DNA of 64,000 nt, taken from positions 62,001 to 126,000 of the forward strand of contig NZ_JFFR01000002.1 in assembly GCF_000695685.1 (NCBI RefSeq), given 5' to 3'. The position numbers and the translations under genes are program-made. Below are positions 27,028-38,400 of this stretch, in pieces. Position 1 is the first letter of the stretch. Each line of letters begins with the position of its first letter. The stretch is from Vibrio fortis. GTDB lineage: Bacteria; Pseudomonadota; Gammaproteobacteria; Enterobacterales; Vibrionaceae. Below the pieces are notes generated by a model. It ran no database searches. It was not told the origin of the DNA and was given only the letters and a program-made list of their open reading frames with translations.

Positions 27028-27049
27028 TGTTCCCTCTTTAGTGATTATA
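27008..27049. repeat. 21-base tandem duplication over the stop codon of the partner gene
   Basis: GTTCCCTCTCTAGTGATTGAT (27008-27028) is followed by GTTCCCTCTTTAGTGATTATA, 18 of 21 identical. The first copy contains the TGA stop of the partner gene. A stem of nine base pairs (AAGACTAAC / GTTAGTCTT, 27057-27084) follows and may end transcription. Confidence 0.7.
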
Positions 27050-27132
27050 GATATCAAGACTAACTCATTGTTGGGTTAGTCTTCGATGCAATTGGGATAT
27101 TAGGTGGTGTTGTATGAGGGATTGCGACAAGG

Positions 27133-27582
27133 CTACTCTTCGCCAAGCACGCTCAGTTTTGTCTTAATGAAATCGCTGTGGTCCACATAAAGCAGTTCTG
27201 CGGTTTTGCGGATCACCGCATCTTCCATCGGATCGATTTCGCCATCAGCATGAGCCACTTCCCACATCGCCTTAATTAAGTCGATACGCACCGGTTGTGA
27301 AAGCTCTCTAAGCTGAGAAGTGAAATCATACAGAGACACAGATTGGTCAACCTGTGGCTGCGCTTTCTCAAGCAGTTGAGCAGCTTCTTCTTCTGTTAGA
27401 CCTAGCAGGCGTTGGATCAACATGAGTTTGGCAGCTTGCTCTTTCTCATCGATTTCGTGGTCAGCACCAGCGACTTCACACAGTAGGCTCGCAATTGCAA
27501 TATTGGGCGATGCCTTCGAGGTTTTGCTAAGGTCTTCACCTTCAATCAGTTGCTTGAACAGTGAAGTAAGAGAATTAAACAT
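27133..27582 (-). CDS. TerB-like (tellurite resistance/co-chaperone DjlA-type) domain protein
   Basis: 149 residues from ATG 27582 (MFNSLTSLFKQL), with TGGAG eight bases upstream; four earlier codons start with TTG and are dropped. The body is an all-helical TerB fold with two acidic metal-type segments, CEVAGADHEIDEKEQ (about 37-51) and AHADGEIDPMEDAV (about 111-124), the duplicated motif of the family. No other ter genes lie nearby, so a link to tellurite is not implied. It stands alone. Cytosolic; function unknown. Confidence 0.82.
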   Translation of the reverse strand: MFNSLTSLFKQLIEGEDLSKTSKASPNIAIASLLCEVAGADHEIDEKEQAAKLMLIQRLLGLTEEEAAQLLEKAQPQVDQSVSLYDFTSQLRELSQPVRIDLIKAMWEVAHADGEIDPMEDAVIRKTAELLYVDHSDFIKTKLSVLGEE

Positions 27583-27749
27583 AATAAGCTCCAATCTACG
27601 AAACAGGACTAAGTTGCACGCTCAACTGAATTGATAACATTGAGATATAGGTTGAGCTAATACTATTAATATTGGGCTTACCTTGGTCAATCGCAAGTGG
27701 ATTTACACTATGTTGACAAAACTATAGGTAGTTTGACGAGTCATTAGCC

Positions 27750-29705
27750 CTAATCAGGCTCTGGGAAACGAGTCACTTTACCATCGCCACTCAAGGTAGT
27801 GATTGAAATAGGTTTTCCCGATTCATCGAGCTTAAGTTCACCAATCGCGCTGCGGTTTGAAAGGCGATAGAAGTTCTGGTTGTCAGGGCTTCTCTTCTCG
27901 ATTCTCAAACGCTTACGTTTGGTAAAGTAGTTAAGTATTGAACGCGGGCTATACAACAGGCGATCACATACGTCGCAGAACTTAAGCAGAGGTGCTGGGA
28001 ACTCATTCTTGATACCGCTACAAGTGATCTGATAGATGTTCGGACTGTTTTTGCGATAACGCAGCTTGATGTCGTACGCAAAGGAGTAGTGCACATCGCC
28101 AGAAAGCACCACGAAGTTGGTCGGAGTCTTGGTGTGGGTGAAAATGCTGATCAGAGTGTTAGCACTACCTGGGTGGGCCATCCAGTTCTCTGCGTCAATG
28201 AGCAGCGGTTGGCCACAGGTAGTCATGATTTTCTGCAGTGCTTCGATAAACTTAACGCCAAACATCGGTGCGGCAGAGATAATGATTACCTTATCTTGGT
28301 GCATGAGTTGATGTTGGAACTCAATCAGAGCTTCCCAATCCATCAAGCCTGACGGTTTGTTCATGCGTGATTCTGAACGCCAACGACGAGTGCGAGTATC
28401 AAGCACAATCACCTTCGGTGACAGATCGATGGTGTAGTGCCAATCTTCAAAGCGACTTAAGTACTCGACGAACGCTTGGTGCGCTTGTTCACTGATCATT
28501 GGATGGTCGTTTTCAGTTTCGTTAGTGCTGCGAATTTCAAACACTGATTTAGCGTGTTCGATAAACACATCATTGAACTTCTCAGGCGCATTACCCCAAC
28601 CTTGGCAAAGCCAGTAAGACGCGAGGCCATTACCAATCACTTGTGTCGCCAATTGGTTTTGCAATACCGCTTGTTCCCATCCGACGGTGAGATTCCAGTC
28701 ATCGGTAACGTCATGATCGTCGAAGATCATGTAGGTCGGGATGTGTGCGAGCAAGCGTTGCACTTGCGGCAAACCTGCAATGAAGTCGTTAATAACCTCA
28801 GTTTCATCACGCCACTGTTGTTGCTCAAGTGGTGTTAGTTTTCTACCACCTTGTTCAAAGTTGTTTTCAATCAGACGCTCACGGTTAATGCACTGCCAAA
28901 GGGTAGGTGACCACACCAATAGGTACATAGCGACAAATTCAGACAATGTCACTAAGTGGTTTTCACAATCACGAGAACTGAAAATAGGCACCTTGCGGTT
29001 AGGGAACAGTTTGTCCAACAAAGAGTCTGACTGATTGTGATGCGGCAGATAGTGGTGGCGCTGGTAAAGGTGATATTCACTTTCAAACAGGGATTGGCTG
29101 TCATGAATATCATTAACCTGAGCGTCAGTCGGTAGACGCTCATCTGGCAGACCAAGCAGTTGGATTACTTGCCAAATGGCATCCAACATAGGGCCTGCTA
29201 CATGGTCAGCGTAAATCTGGTCGCCACTCATCATCAGTAGGTCAGGACGCTCTTGAGGAGTCTGTGTTTCTACTTTGCTGTCAGCTGCGACCAAACTGTC
29301 TTTACTCGGATGATGCGGGTTGCGACAAGAGCCATGCAGAATGTAATTCGACTCTTCAGACACCACAAACTCAACGCGTTGGCGATTATTGTAAGTGAGA
29401 TGTGGCGCTAGTGCTTTAAGCGTGCCTTGCTGAGTCTCGATATCGTACTCGAGTGGCGTATTGGTTGGAAATTCACCGTGAAGCTGGATAAGCGTTACCC
29501 AAGCTGAAACACCAATTCGCAAGCTTTGCTGCTCAGCCAACGTTGACTGATAAAACGCGTCATCTTGGTCGCGATGGTAAAGCGAAACCATACCTAAAAG
29601 CGGCTGACTGGTGACGACCCAGATGACAACCTCGTCTTTGGTCGTTTTACGCAGTATCGGGCCAGCAATAAGTAAGGGGAGTGTCTCAGGTGTCGAATGC
29701 TTCAC
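27750..29705 (-). CDS. PhoD-like metallophosphatase, cytosolic
   Basis: 651 residues with metallophosphatase motifs of the PhoD class: MSGDQIYADH (about residue 160), IFDDHDVTDDWN (about residue 325) and LSGDVHYSF (about residue 540). An N-terminal beta-sandwich (about 10-120; GPILRKTTKDEVVIWVVTS) precedes the catalytic core. Unlike classical PhoD it has no Tat or Sec signal peptide, so it acts in the cytosol on an unknown phosphoester. The N-terminus is supported by absence of a better start downstream. The gene for a small acidic protein lies 37 bases upstream and may share a transcript. Confidence 0.85.
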   Translation of the reverse strand: MKHSTPETLPLLIAGPILRKTTKDEVVIWVVTSQPLLGMVSLYHRDQDDAFYQSTLAEQQSLRIGVSAWVTLIQLHGEFPTNTPLEYDIETQQGTLKALAPHLTYNNRQRVEFVVSEESNYILHGSCRNPHHPSKDSLVAADSKVETQTPQERPDLLMMSGDQIYADHVAGPMLDAIWQVIQLLGLPDERLPTDAQVNDIHDSQSLFESEYHLYQRHHYLPHHNQSDSLLDKLFPNRKVPIFSSRDCENHLVTLSEFVAMYLLVWSPTLWQCINRERLIENNFEQGGRKLTPLEQQQWRDETEVINDFIAGLPQVQRLLAHIPTYMIFDDHDVTDDWNLTVGWEQAVLQNQLATQVIGNGLASYWLCQGWGNAPEKFNDVFIEHAKSVFEIRSTNETENDHPMISEQAHQAFVEYLSRFEDWHYTIDLSPKVIVLDTRTRRWRSESRMNKPSGLMDWEALIEFQHQLMHQDKVIIISAAPMFGVKFIEALQKIMTTCGQPLLIDAENWMAHPGSANTLISIFTHTKTPTNFVVLSGDVHYSFAYDIKLRYRKNSPNIYQITCSGIKNEFPAPLLKFCDVCDRLLYSPRSILNYFTKRKRLRIEKRSPDNQNFYRLSNRSAIGELKLDESGKPISITTLSGDGKVTRFPEPD

Positions 29706-29742
29706 AGTGTTCCTAAAATCGTGGTGGTGGACTATTCTTTAA

Positions 29743-30105
29743 TTATATTAAGTCGTTATCTGGTTCGGGCGTCTCGAGTATTTCGATAACTTCCGAGCTA
29801 GAAAGTTCATGACCCATTAAAAATAGAGCCAGCATCGCGTCGGCTTTTGTTTTGGTATCTGAAGGAGCATCAAGTATTTGTTCGAGTTTTTCTCGGATCA
29901 TGGTAACTTCGTGCTCCACAAAACCACGACCTTCTTCGTCTCCTTGCGTTTCTTCAGGAGCATTATCAAATTGAAGAAACAACAGATCACCATCAAGCGT
30001 GGTGTCGACTAGTCTTTCAGGTAACCAAGCCTCTCCCATGACAACGTCAGGATCGGCATCGCTCGGAAGCTGGTTTATAATGTTTTGTAATTCGGAAACT
30101 TTCAC
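29743..30105 (-). CDS. Small acidic protein, unknown function
   Basis: 120 residues, MKVSELQNIINQLPSDADPDVVMGEAWLPERL. Very acidic, no signal peptide, no cysteines. Two helical ends flank a beta-like middle (LVDTTLDGDLLFLQFDNAP). The opening pattern resembles small proteins with an N-terminal helix then PxxAxVxM, as seen in various short hypothetical proteins. It ends 37 bases before the PhoD-like gene on the same strand, so co-transcription is plausible. No family recognised. Confidence 0.68.
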   Translation of the reverse strand: MKVSELQNIINQLPSDADPDVVMGEAWLPERLVDTTLDGDLLFLQFDNAPEETQGDEEGRGFVEHEVTMIREKLEQILDAPSDTKTKADAMLALFLMGHELSSSEVIEILETPEPDNDLI

Positions 30106-30239
30106 AATACTTTAAATTGACCATAGGGTGATCTTCATTGTAACGGTCAATGACGTTCAAACCTAAAGTTAGTTGACCAAAATCGGTCAAGAAATGTCTA
30201 TTCGGTAGCAGAAATCGGCTCAACAGAGAAAAAACAGTA

Positions 30240-31538
30240 ATGAAGAACAAATTAATAGCAACCATGGTTAGCTCGGGTGCGCTACTTAGCAGTGGTAATG
30301 CAGCAGCGATCGAAGAGCAGGAGTGGGGAATTGCCGCGATGTATCGAACGGCGAGTATTCCCTACGACACATCTGGTGGAGACCAAACGGTAAGCTCGTT
30401 TGTGCCGATGCTGTTTTTTAAGAATGATTATGTCTTTATCGATGGCACAGAAATGGGTGTCTATCTGCTCGAGTCAGACGACGAGAAGTGGCAGCTGAAT
30501 GCAATTTCGCGCATGCGTTTCATCGATATTCCTGCATCTGAACAGAATGCAATTGAGGGTGATACCGCTGACTTTGGTGCGCAGCTTGCCTACCAACTGG
30601 ACGAGCAATGGCGCTTAGAAACTGAGTTTATGAGCGATGATTCTTACCGTTTTCATGGCAACTTTAGAGCCAAAGGCTACTACGAAGTCGGCGACTGGGA
30701 GTTCACACCAAGTGCAACGCTGCGTTATAAGAGTGCCGATTTTAACACCGAGTATTACGAAGTTGGTGGGCAGTCGATTGGTGCCGGTGCCGATTTCAAT
30801 GTGGGTATCGAAGCCAAATATCACGTTATTTCTAACTTGTACTTGCTTGGTTCTACGAGCGTTACTCGCTTAGATGATAACGCCTACGAATCGTCAATTG
30901 TTGAAGACCGCTACCAAGGTGAATTCTACGTCGGCTTTGGCTTCTTTAATGACAAAGAGAAAGCGCCAAAACCTCGACTTAGTAACCCAGCCTATCTTCG
31001 TGTGGCACACGGTTGGGCAACGCCATCGAACATCGGCGATATTATGAAGTTCAATCGCGAGAAAGATGAGTTCAATAACCAGCTGACCTCATTCTTCTAC
31101 GGTCATCCACTGACGGATGAGATATTTGGTTTCCCGTTGGATATTTATCTAACGCCAGGTATCGTTCACCACTGGAGTTCAGAGGTTCAATCAAGCAGTA
31201 CGGAATATGTGGTTGCGATTAAGGCTTACTACACCTTTAACTGGCCGACCCAATGGCGTTTTGGTGTCGCAGAAGGTATGTCATACATCGACTCAATTAC
31301 TTACATTGAAGCGACGGAAATGGAACGTAAGGGCTACACCGCTAGTCATCTGTTGAACTACTTAGATTTCTCGTTTGATGTCAATGTAGGCGATCTGTTC
31401 GGCAAAAACGACCTCAACAATCTGTGGTTTGGTTACTCACTTCACCACCGTTCGGCTATCTTCGAAAACGCATCGCAGTTTGGTCGTATTAAAGGTGGCA
31501 GTAACTACAATACAATCTACTTCCAGTATGAGTTTTAA
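30240..31538 (+). CDS. MipA/OmpV outer-membrane protein with extra C-terminal barrel domain
   Basis: 432 residues. Signal peptide 1-23 (LLSSGNAAA). The first half (about 25-250; WGIAAMYRTASIPYDT, FFKNDYVFIDGTEMGVYLL) is MipA/OmpV-like, and such proteins are normally about 250 residues. The second half (about 250-432; YLRVAHGWATPSNIGDIM, HHWSSEVQSSSTEYVVAIKAYY, LWFGYSLHHRSAIFENASQFG) reads as a second beta-barrel, with an H-x-S motif like that of lipid A deacylase PagL. The final residue is Phe (YFQYEF), an outer-membrane insertion signal. MipA proteins scaffold murein enzymes; the role of the fused part is unknown. It has its own terminator. Confidence 0.82.
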   Translation: MKNKLIATMVSSGALLSSGNAAAIEEQEWGIAAMYRTASIPYDTSGGDQTVSSFVPMLFFKNDYVFIDGTEMGVYLLESDDEKWQLNAISRMRFIDIPASEQNAIEGDTADFGAQLAYQLDEQWRLETEFMSDDSYRFHGNFRAKGYYEVGDWEFTPSATLRYKSADFNTEYYEVGGQSIGAGADFNVGIEAKYHVISNLYLLGSTSVTRLDDNAYESSIVEDRYQGEFYVGFGFFNDKEKAPKPRLSNPAYLRVAHGWATPSNIGDIMKFNREKDEFNNQLTSFFYGHPLTDEIFGFPLDIYLTPGIVHHWSSEVQSSSTEYVVAIKAYYTFNWPTQWRFGVAEGMSYIDSITYIEATEMERKGYTASHLLNYLDFSFDVNVGDLFGKNDLNNLWFGYSLHHRSAIFENASQFGRIKGGSNYNTIYFQYEF

Positions 31539-31869
31539 GCGGATTCTGTAACTCGACTTCAACAAAATAGATTCCTTTAAACGCCAACTTAGCATTACTG
31601 AGTTGGCGTTTTTTTGTGCGCAATCTGTTTTTGTTTTGCACAGAGTAAGCCTTCAAAGCGATACATTTCGTTTATTACTGCCGTGCTGTCACTTGTGCAA
31701 AGTTGATAGATCTCTCACATGTTTTAGCTTAAATGCTTAAAGGTTTAAGCAGTAATTTTCGATCGGACAATCCCGTAATCACAAAAGGTAAATGACCACA
31801 TTGCTGATAATGTTACTCCGGTGGGAATATCCGTGGTGAAACGTTTATACATAAAGGTCGAAACGAGAA
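31539..31869 (+). promoter_or_regulatory. Promoter region of the beta-glucan locus
   Basis: 331 bases: a terminator for the gene on the left, then the control region of the first glucan gene. The palindrome AAACGTTT at 31839-31846, within GTGAAACGTTTATAC, has the central CG typical of LacI-family operators and lies 23 bases before the start codon. GACAATCCC at 31766-31774 recurs before the ABC ATPase gene. No clear CRP site found. Operator status is inference and weak. Confidence 0.35.
31580..31615 (+). terminator. Terminator after the MipA/OmpV gene
   Basis: ACGCCAACT pairs with AGTTGGCGT around 11 bases, followed by TTTTTTG. Confidence 0.82.
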
Positions 31870-33207
31870 ATGATTAAAAAAAGCCTTTTAGCTACCTGTA
31901 CCCTCATGGCTAGCATGTCAACGTTCGCTGATGTCACCATCACCGAACTTACCGTTAACCCACAACTCTACCCAGTAGGATTTGAACAACATTTACAAAG
32001 AAATTTGGACTTCTTTGTTGATGGCGTAGGTGTAGATCAAAAAGCCAAAGTCCCATACGACACAATTTTCGTCGATAAAAATGGCCAAATTGAACACGCG
32101 TATTACGTCAATACAACAGAGATTGGTCTGTATCTAAACGTACTGGTTGAAGCGCACAAAAATGGCAATGCTGATGCGTTAGTGCGTATTCATGAAACCT
32201 TGGATGCACTTGCCGGTGCGCCGACTTGGAAAGGCCTATTTTATTGGCCTTATGACATCGAAGGTGATCAACTTAAACCAAACAAAGACGGCATTGTCCC
32301 TGCGGTAGATAACGCCAATTTAGCCTTTGCTCTTGCGGGTGTAGCGGGCGCTTATCTGGATTCAAAACAAGCCGATGAAAAGCAAGTCGTCGCTAAGGTT
32401 GAATCCATTCTTAACAGCCAAATAGACGGTTGGGCTGAGCTCTATGATGAGAGCCGAGGGCTACTGTACTCGGGCTGGTCAACAACCAAACAAGCACCAT
32501 TGACTTACCACATTGATCGTAAAGCCAATGAAAGCCGACTCGCGCCAATCTGGGCTCACCTGATCACTCAGAACTCAGAAAACACAGTGCCAAAAACTGC
32601 GTTTAACAACATGGAGTTATACACGCAAGACTACTACCTAGATGGCAAGAAATACTCTCCAATGCTGACTTGGGATGGTGCGTATTTCCAAGGCATGCTT
32701 TCAATGATTTGGTTGGAAGAGCGTTCATTGATCCCTGATTTCTCGATGATCGAAGATATGACAGAGATCCAGAAGTACCACGCTATCAAACATCAAATTC
32801 CTTTCGTGTCGTCTGCAGCAACGGTTGACGATGGTTATGCGGCATTCGGTGTCCCAGAGCTATCAGAATCTAAGGTGCGTTTTAACAACACTGATATCGC
32901 TGGTGGTGATACCGGTACACCTCACGCACTAGCGCTTTCTTACATGGTGAACCCATTTGAAGCCGTTAGCTTGTTGAACACTGTGATCGACTACTACCCA
33001 CAACTAGAAACCCCTTATGGCTGGTATGACGCGATTAACGGCAAAGGTGAAACGTCGACAAAAATCTTGTCTCTAGACCAAGGCATGTTTGTGGGTGCTT
33101 TCCTTTCACCGGCTATCAACCAAGACGTGCGTAAGTACTTAGAAAGCAAGAATTACTACGCAGCCATCGTTGATATGTACGAGACCTTTGAACCGAATAA
33201 CAAATAG
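31870..33207 (+). CDS. Exported glycoamylase/GH144-like endo-beta-1,2-glucanase
   Basis: 445 residues with a signal peptide cleaved after TFA (residue 20). The mature enzyme shows landmarks of the glycoamylase (alpha/alpha-barrel) group that includes GH144: VNTTEIGLYLNVLVEAH near residue 78, GLFYWPYD, VPAVDNANLAFALAGV near 145, LTWDGAYFQGMLSMIWLEE near 270, YAAFGVPELS, and TPYGWYDAINGKGE with SLDQGMFVGAF near the end. GH144 enzymes cut beta-1,2-glucans to short oligosaccharides. The neighbours (GH94 oligoglucan phosphorylase, GH3 glucosidase, porin, ABC transporter) strongly support that substrate. The porin gene starts 14 bases on. Exact GH number needs a profile search. Confidence 0.75.
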   Translation: MIKKSLLATCTLMASMSTFADVTITELTVNPQLYPVGFEQHLQRNLDFFVDGVGVDQKAKVPYDTIFVDKNGQIEHAYYVNTTEIGLYLNVLVEAHKNGNADALVRIHETLDALAGAPTWKGLFYWPYDIEGDQLKPNKDGIVPAVDNANLAFALAGVAGAYLDSKQADEKQVVAKVESILNSQIDGWAELYDESRGLLYSGWSTTKQAPLTYHIDRKANESRLAPIWAHLITQNSENTVPKTAFNNMELYTQDYYLDGKKYSPMLTWDGAYFQGMLSMIWLEERSLIPDFSMIEDMTEIQKYHAIKHQIPFVSSAATVDDGYAAFGVPELSESKVRFNNTDIAGGDTGTPHALALSYMVNPFEAVSLLNTVIDYYPQLETPYGWYDAINGKGETSTKILSLDQGMFVGAFLSPAINQDVRKYLESKNYYAAIVDMYETFEPNNK

Positions 33208-33221
33208 AAAGGAATTGAGTC

Positions 33222-34196
33222 GTGAATTTTGAAAAAGCAGTGAACGTTATTAAGACCGCGAGCATCATCCCGTTGATGGCGATGGTTATCCCTTCTTTCG
33301 CTTATGCTGACGAAGTGCAAGAGGAAGCACAAGAAGAGGCTGAGGTGGGTTTATGGAGTGACCACCAATACCGTGAGTTGATTCTGACCACTGAATCCGC
33401 AAAGAGCAGCAATGCTGCGCCTCGAACTCGCGCACTAACGGGTATTGAATACGAGCACATTGATAACGAAAACCAACCAAACGAAGAGCTTCTTCACTAC
33501 ATCTACGCTGACGGTTTCACGCGCGTGACCGACAACTTTAGCATGGGCTATGTATTTAAGGAGATACATCACAGCCGCGGAGGCGAGAGCACGGGTCAAA
33601 GTAACTATTCTGAAATCATTCCGAGCTTTTACTGGCGTCAAAATGACAATGTTGCTTACAACCTAATGTTGTCGTACGAAAAAACCATTGGCGAATGGCA
33701 CTACGACAAGTACATGGCAAAACCGGGCATTGACCTTAGCTTTGGCCGTCACTTCTTACACCTAAGTGCGGAGCTAGGCTACAAAGATGAAAGACAAGGC
33801 CCAGGCAGCCGAGGCGCGTTCATTGAGTCTGAGCCTTTGTATCTTTACCGCTTAGATAACGGCATCAATATCGGAGCAAAGGTCATCTATGTTGAAGAAC
33901 ATAACGACTTCAACTACGTCGAGTTTGCCGTTAAGCCTTTGGTGCAGTTCAACTTTGATAACGGCAACTACCTAGAGCTGCGTTATGAGAGAGGTACGTT
34001 AGACATGGGGTCAGATCCAAATAACCGTGACCATTTTGACTATGATGTTTATGCGTTATACGCGGATTTACCAATCAATGAACACTTCTCCTTCTTGGCA
34101 GATATTCAGGTGAAAGATCGTCACGCGGATCCGGCACCTTGGACAGGAGACCAATTGGTTTGGTTCTCTAAAGTCGGGATTGTTTGGAAGTTCTAA
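33222..34196 (+). CDS. KdgM-family-like oligosaccharide porin
   Basis: 324 residues from a GTG start with AAGGA nine bases upstream; no in-frame ATG fits better. Signal peptide about 1-29 (MVIPSFAYADE), then an acidic stretch (EVQEEAQEEAEVG). The rest is a beta-barrel with alternating aromatic/polar strands (YRELILTTESAK, FTRVTDNFSMGYVFKEIHHSRGG, NGINIGAKVIYVEEHNDFN) and terminal Phe (GIVWKF). Build and length resemble KdgM-type 12-strand porins for anionic or neutral oligosaccharides. In this operon it should pass glucan fragments across the outer membrane. Confidence 0.78.
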   Translation: MNFEKAVNVIKTASIIPLMAMVIPSFAYADEVQEEAQEEAEVGLWSDHQYRELILTTESAKSSNAAPRTRALTGIEYEHIDNENQPNEELLHYIYADGFTRVTDNFSMGYVFKEIHHSRGGESTGQSNYSEIIPSFYWRQNDNVAYNLMLSYEKTIGEWHYDKYMAKPGIDLSFGRHFLHLSAELGYKDERQGPGSRGAFIESEPLYLYRLDNGINIGAKVIYVEEHNDFNYVEFAVKPLVQFNFDNGNYLELRYERGTLDMGSDPNNRDHFDYDVYALYADLPINEHFSFLADIQVKDRHADPAPWTGDQLVWFSKVGIVWKF

Positions 34197-34349
34197 AAAC
34201 AACTTTAGTTATCGTGGGATTGCTAATCAGCTGAAACAAACGTGAATTTGACAATCCCACACCTCACCACTTGCACTATTGTTTGGATACACCGCGAAGG
34301 AAGGTGTGACCTAAATAGTGAACGCATTTACAGATAGGAATGCAGAATC

Positions 34350-35474
<1,125 letters not shown>

Positions 35475-35491
35475 GTTTGGAGTAAAGCTTT

Positions 35492-38400
35492 ATGCACCAC
35501 ATTCAACCTGGATCACAAATGAGCGTTGGCAACGAAAGCCTAAACCTCACATTCAACGCAGATGGCGTACTAGGCGCAATTCGCAGTGATCGTTTAATGG
35601 TGTCTCTGTTCGATACGCCTGACTCAGAAATGGCTATCTCAAATGTATTCCTTCGCGTTAAGGGTGAGGGTAAATCAAATGTCACACCATTGCTTTTTTT
35701 TAATAACAAGATTGAAACGTTTAAGCAGAGCGATGGTTCACTACAGTGGGTAACAACAACGGAAGACTTTGAAGCTGTTGTGTCGATTAAAACGGCTGAC
35801 CATACGTTTTTCTACGATGTGAGCATTACCAACCTCTCTTCACAGCCACTGACGTATGATCTGATTTACGGTCAAGACGTAGGTCTTGCGGATGAAGGCG
35901 CAGTGAAAACCAATGAACTGTACTGCTCTCAATACCTTGACCATCAAATCTTTGAAAACCAAATGGGTTACGTGGTTTGTAGCCGTCAGAACTTGCCTCA
36001 ATCTTCAGGCAACCCGCGCATTCAATTGGGTTCTCTTTCACCTGTTGTTGGCTACAGCACCGATGGTTTCCAGTTCTTTGGTAAAGAGTTCAAGTTAACC
36101 GGTGAGGCCGTAGCATTGAACGCGCCTCAACTTGAAAACAAAAAATATCAATATGAGATGGGCTACATCGCGCTTCAAACTGAAGAAGTCACGCTTGCAG
36201 CAGACTCGTCTAAAGAAGTGGTTTTCTACGGCGTTGTCACTGCGGATTTCCCGAAATCAAATTCGGGCGAGCCTATTGAGCTGGAAGAGATTACAGCTAA
36301 GCACGCTCAACTAACGTTATCTGAAGAAATGGAACGTGAGCCCTTATCTTGCGTACACCAACCTAAAGGCGCGTACCTGCAGGGTGAAAAGCTGAGCACG
36401 AAAGAGATCACAGAGTTCTTCGGCGATGATCAAACGTTCGCAGACGTTAAAGACGGTGAACTGCTTTCATTCTTCTATGGCGACAACAAATACGTGACCT
36501 TGCCAGAAAAAGAGAAGCATCTAGAGCGTATGACAGGTCATGTGATTGCATCGGGTAATAACCAAGATTACCAGCAATCTATTATGAGCTCGACTCACTA
36601 CATCAGCGGTGTTTTCAATTCACAGCTGACGCTGGGTAATACCTCATTCAATAAACTATTGGGTGTGTGCCGAAACCCACTAAACCAATTCACTCATGCA
36701 GGGCAAAGAGTATCGGTTGAAGTGGATGGAATCTACCGCGTATTGGGCATGCCTTCTGCTTACGAAACTGGCCAAAACTATTCGCGTTGGATCTATAAAC
36801 TATTTGGTGGCTATCTAGAGATCGTTTCGTTCTCAAGTGCACAAAGCCCAATCATCCAGCTAGATATCACTAAGCACGGTATTGAGGCTCCGCTTTCAAT
36901 TAAAGTGTCACATCAATTTGTTTTCGGTAACAACGAAGGTGAAGGCAGAGTCGAGATTGCAAGAGATGGCGAACTGTTCACTGTGACAGGCAAGAATGAA
37001 CTGATTGATCAATTCATGCCGCAGCTGAGCTATGGCCTTGCAGTGTCAGGTATGGACGTAACGGCTGAAACGATCGGGCGTGCGGATTCGGACTCAGTAG
37101 AATATCTGGTACTTAACGGTTCCCTTGAAAGCCACTGTTCAATCGCGATTGGCGGTAAGACGGATGCGCTAAACACTACCGCACAGTTTATGGCGTTTGA
37201 GGCTGAACGCGAGCAATACCAAAAGGGTATTCAGTCCCTGAGCAAAGGCTTCAATGTTGATTTCAGTGAAGACAATGGAAACAGCCAGCGCATCAATACG
37301 TGTCTGAACTGGTTCACTCACAACGCCTTAGTTCACTACTCAACGCCACACGGCTTAGAGCAATACTCGGGCGCGGCATGGGGTACGCGTGATGTGTCTC
37401 AAGGCCCATTCGAACTGTTTATGTCGATGCAGGAATACGCAAAAGCAAAAGCGGTGCTTGAAGAGATCTACAGCCACCAATACCAAGAAACGGGCACTTG
37501 GCCTCAGTGGTTCATGTTCGATCAGTACGCGACTATCCAACAAGAAGAAGCGCATGGTGACATCGTAGTGTGGCCGCTCAAAGCTCTAGCTGACTACCTA
37601 AATACAACGGGCGACATGAGTATTCTGGATGTTGAACTGCCGTACACGCTAGCAGAAGAGGGCTTTATAAAGAGCGAAAGCCGCTTCACGTTAATGCACC
37701 ACGTACAAACTCAAGTTCAGCATATGCTTGATAACCTTGTACCGGGTACATCGCTCTCTTGCTACGGTGATGGCGACTGGGACGATACGCTGCAACCAGC
37801 GAACCAATCACTGCGTGAGAACATGGTGAGTGGTTGGACAATTCCTCTCACGCTACAGGCGCTTAAAGGTATGTATCAAGCCCTTCAAGGCAGTGAACAT
37901 CAAGACTACGCGGCTTCTTTGATGGAATTGGCCGACAAGATGGAAAGCGATTACCACCACTACTTGATTAAAGATGGCGTGATTGCGGGCTTTATCCATT
38001 TCGATCGCGATGAAGAGGGGAGCGTCAAACAAATTGAACACTTGCTGCATCCATCGGATCAAAAAACGGGCATCAACTACCGACTATTGCCAGCAAGCCG
38101 TTCAATCATTTCGGAAGTGTTTGATCCAGAAATGGCGAGCTCTCACATGGATATCATCAAGAAAAACCTTGTTCACCCTGACGGTGTTCGCTTGATGGAC
38201 AAAATGGCCGAGTACAAAGCGGGTAAACAGAGCTACTTTAAGCGCGCAGAACTGGCAGCCAACCTTGGACGCGAAGTGGGCCTTCAATATTGTCACGCTC
38301 ATATTCGATTCATCGAAGCGCTATGTAAGTTGGGTGATGCGGAAGCAGTATTCGACAACCTATATAAAATTATCCCAGTAGGTATTCAAGACCATGTACC

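Noticed and set aside
27133..27582. Tellurite resistance operon
   Set aside because: Only a single TerB-like domain gene is present, with none of terA, terC, terD or terE nearby.
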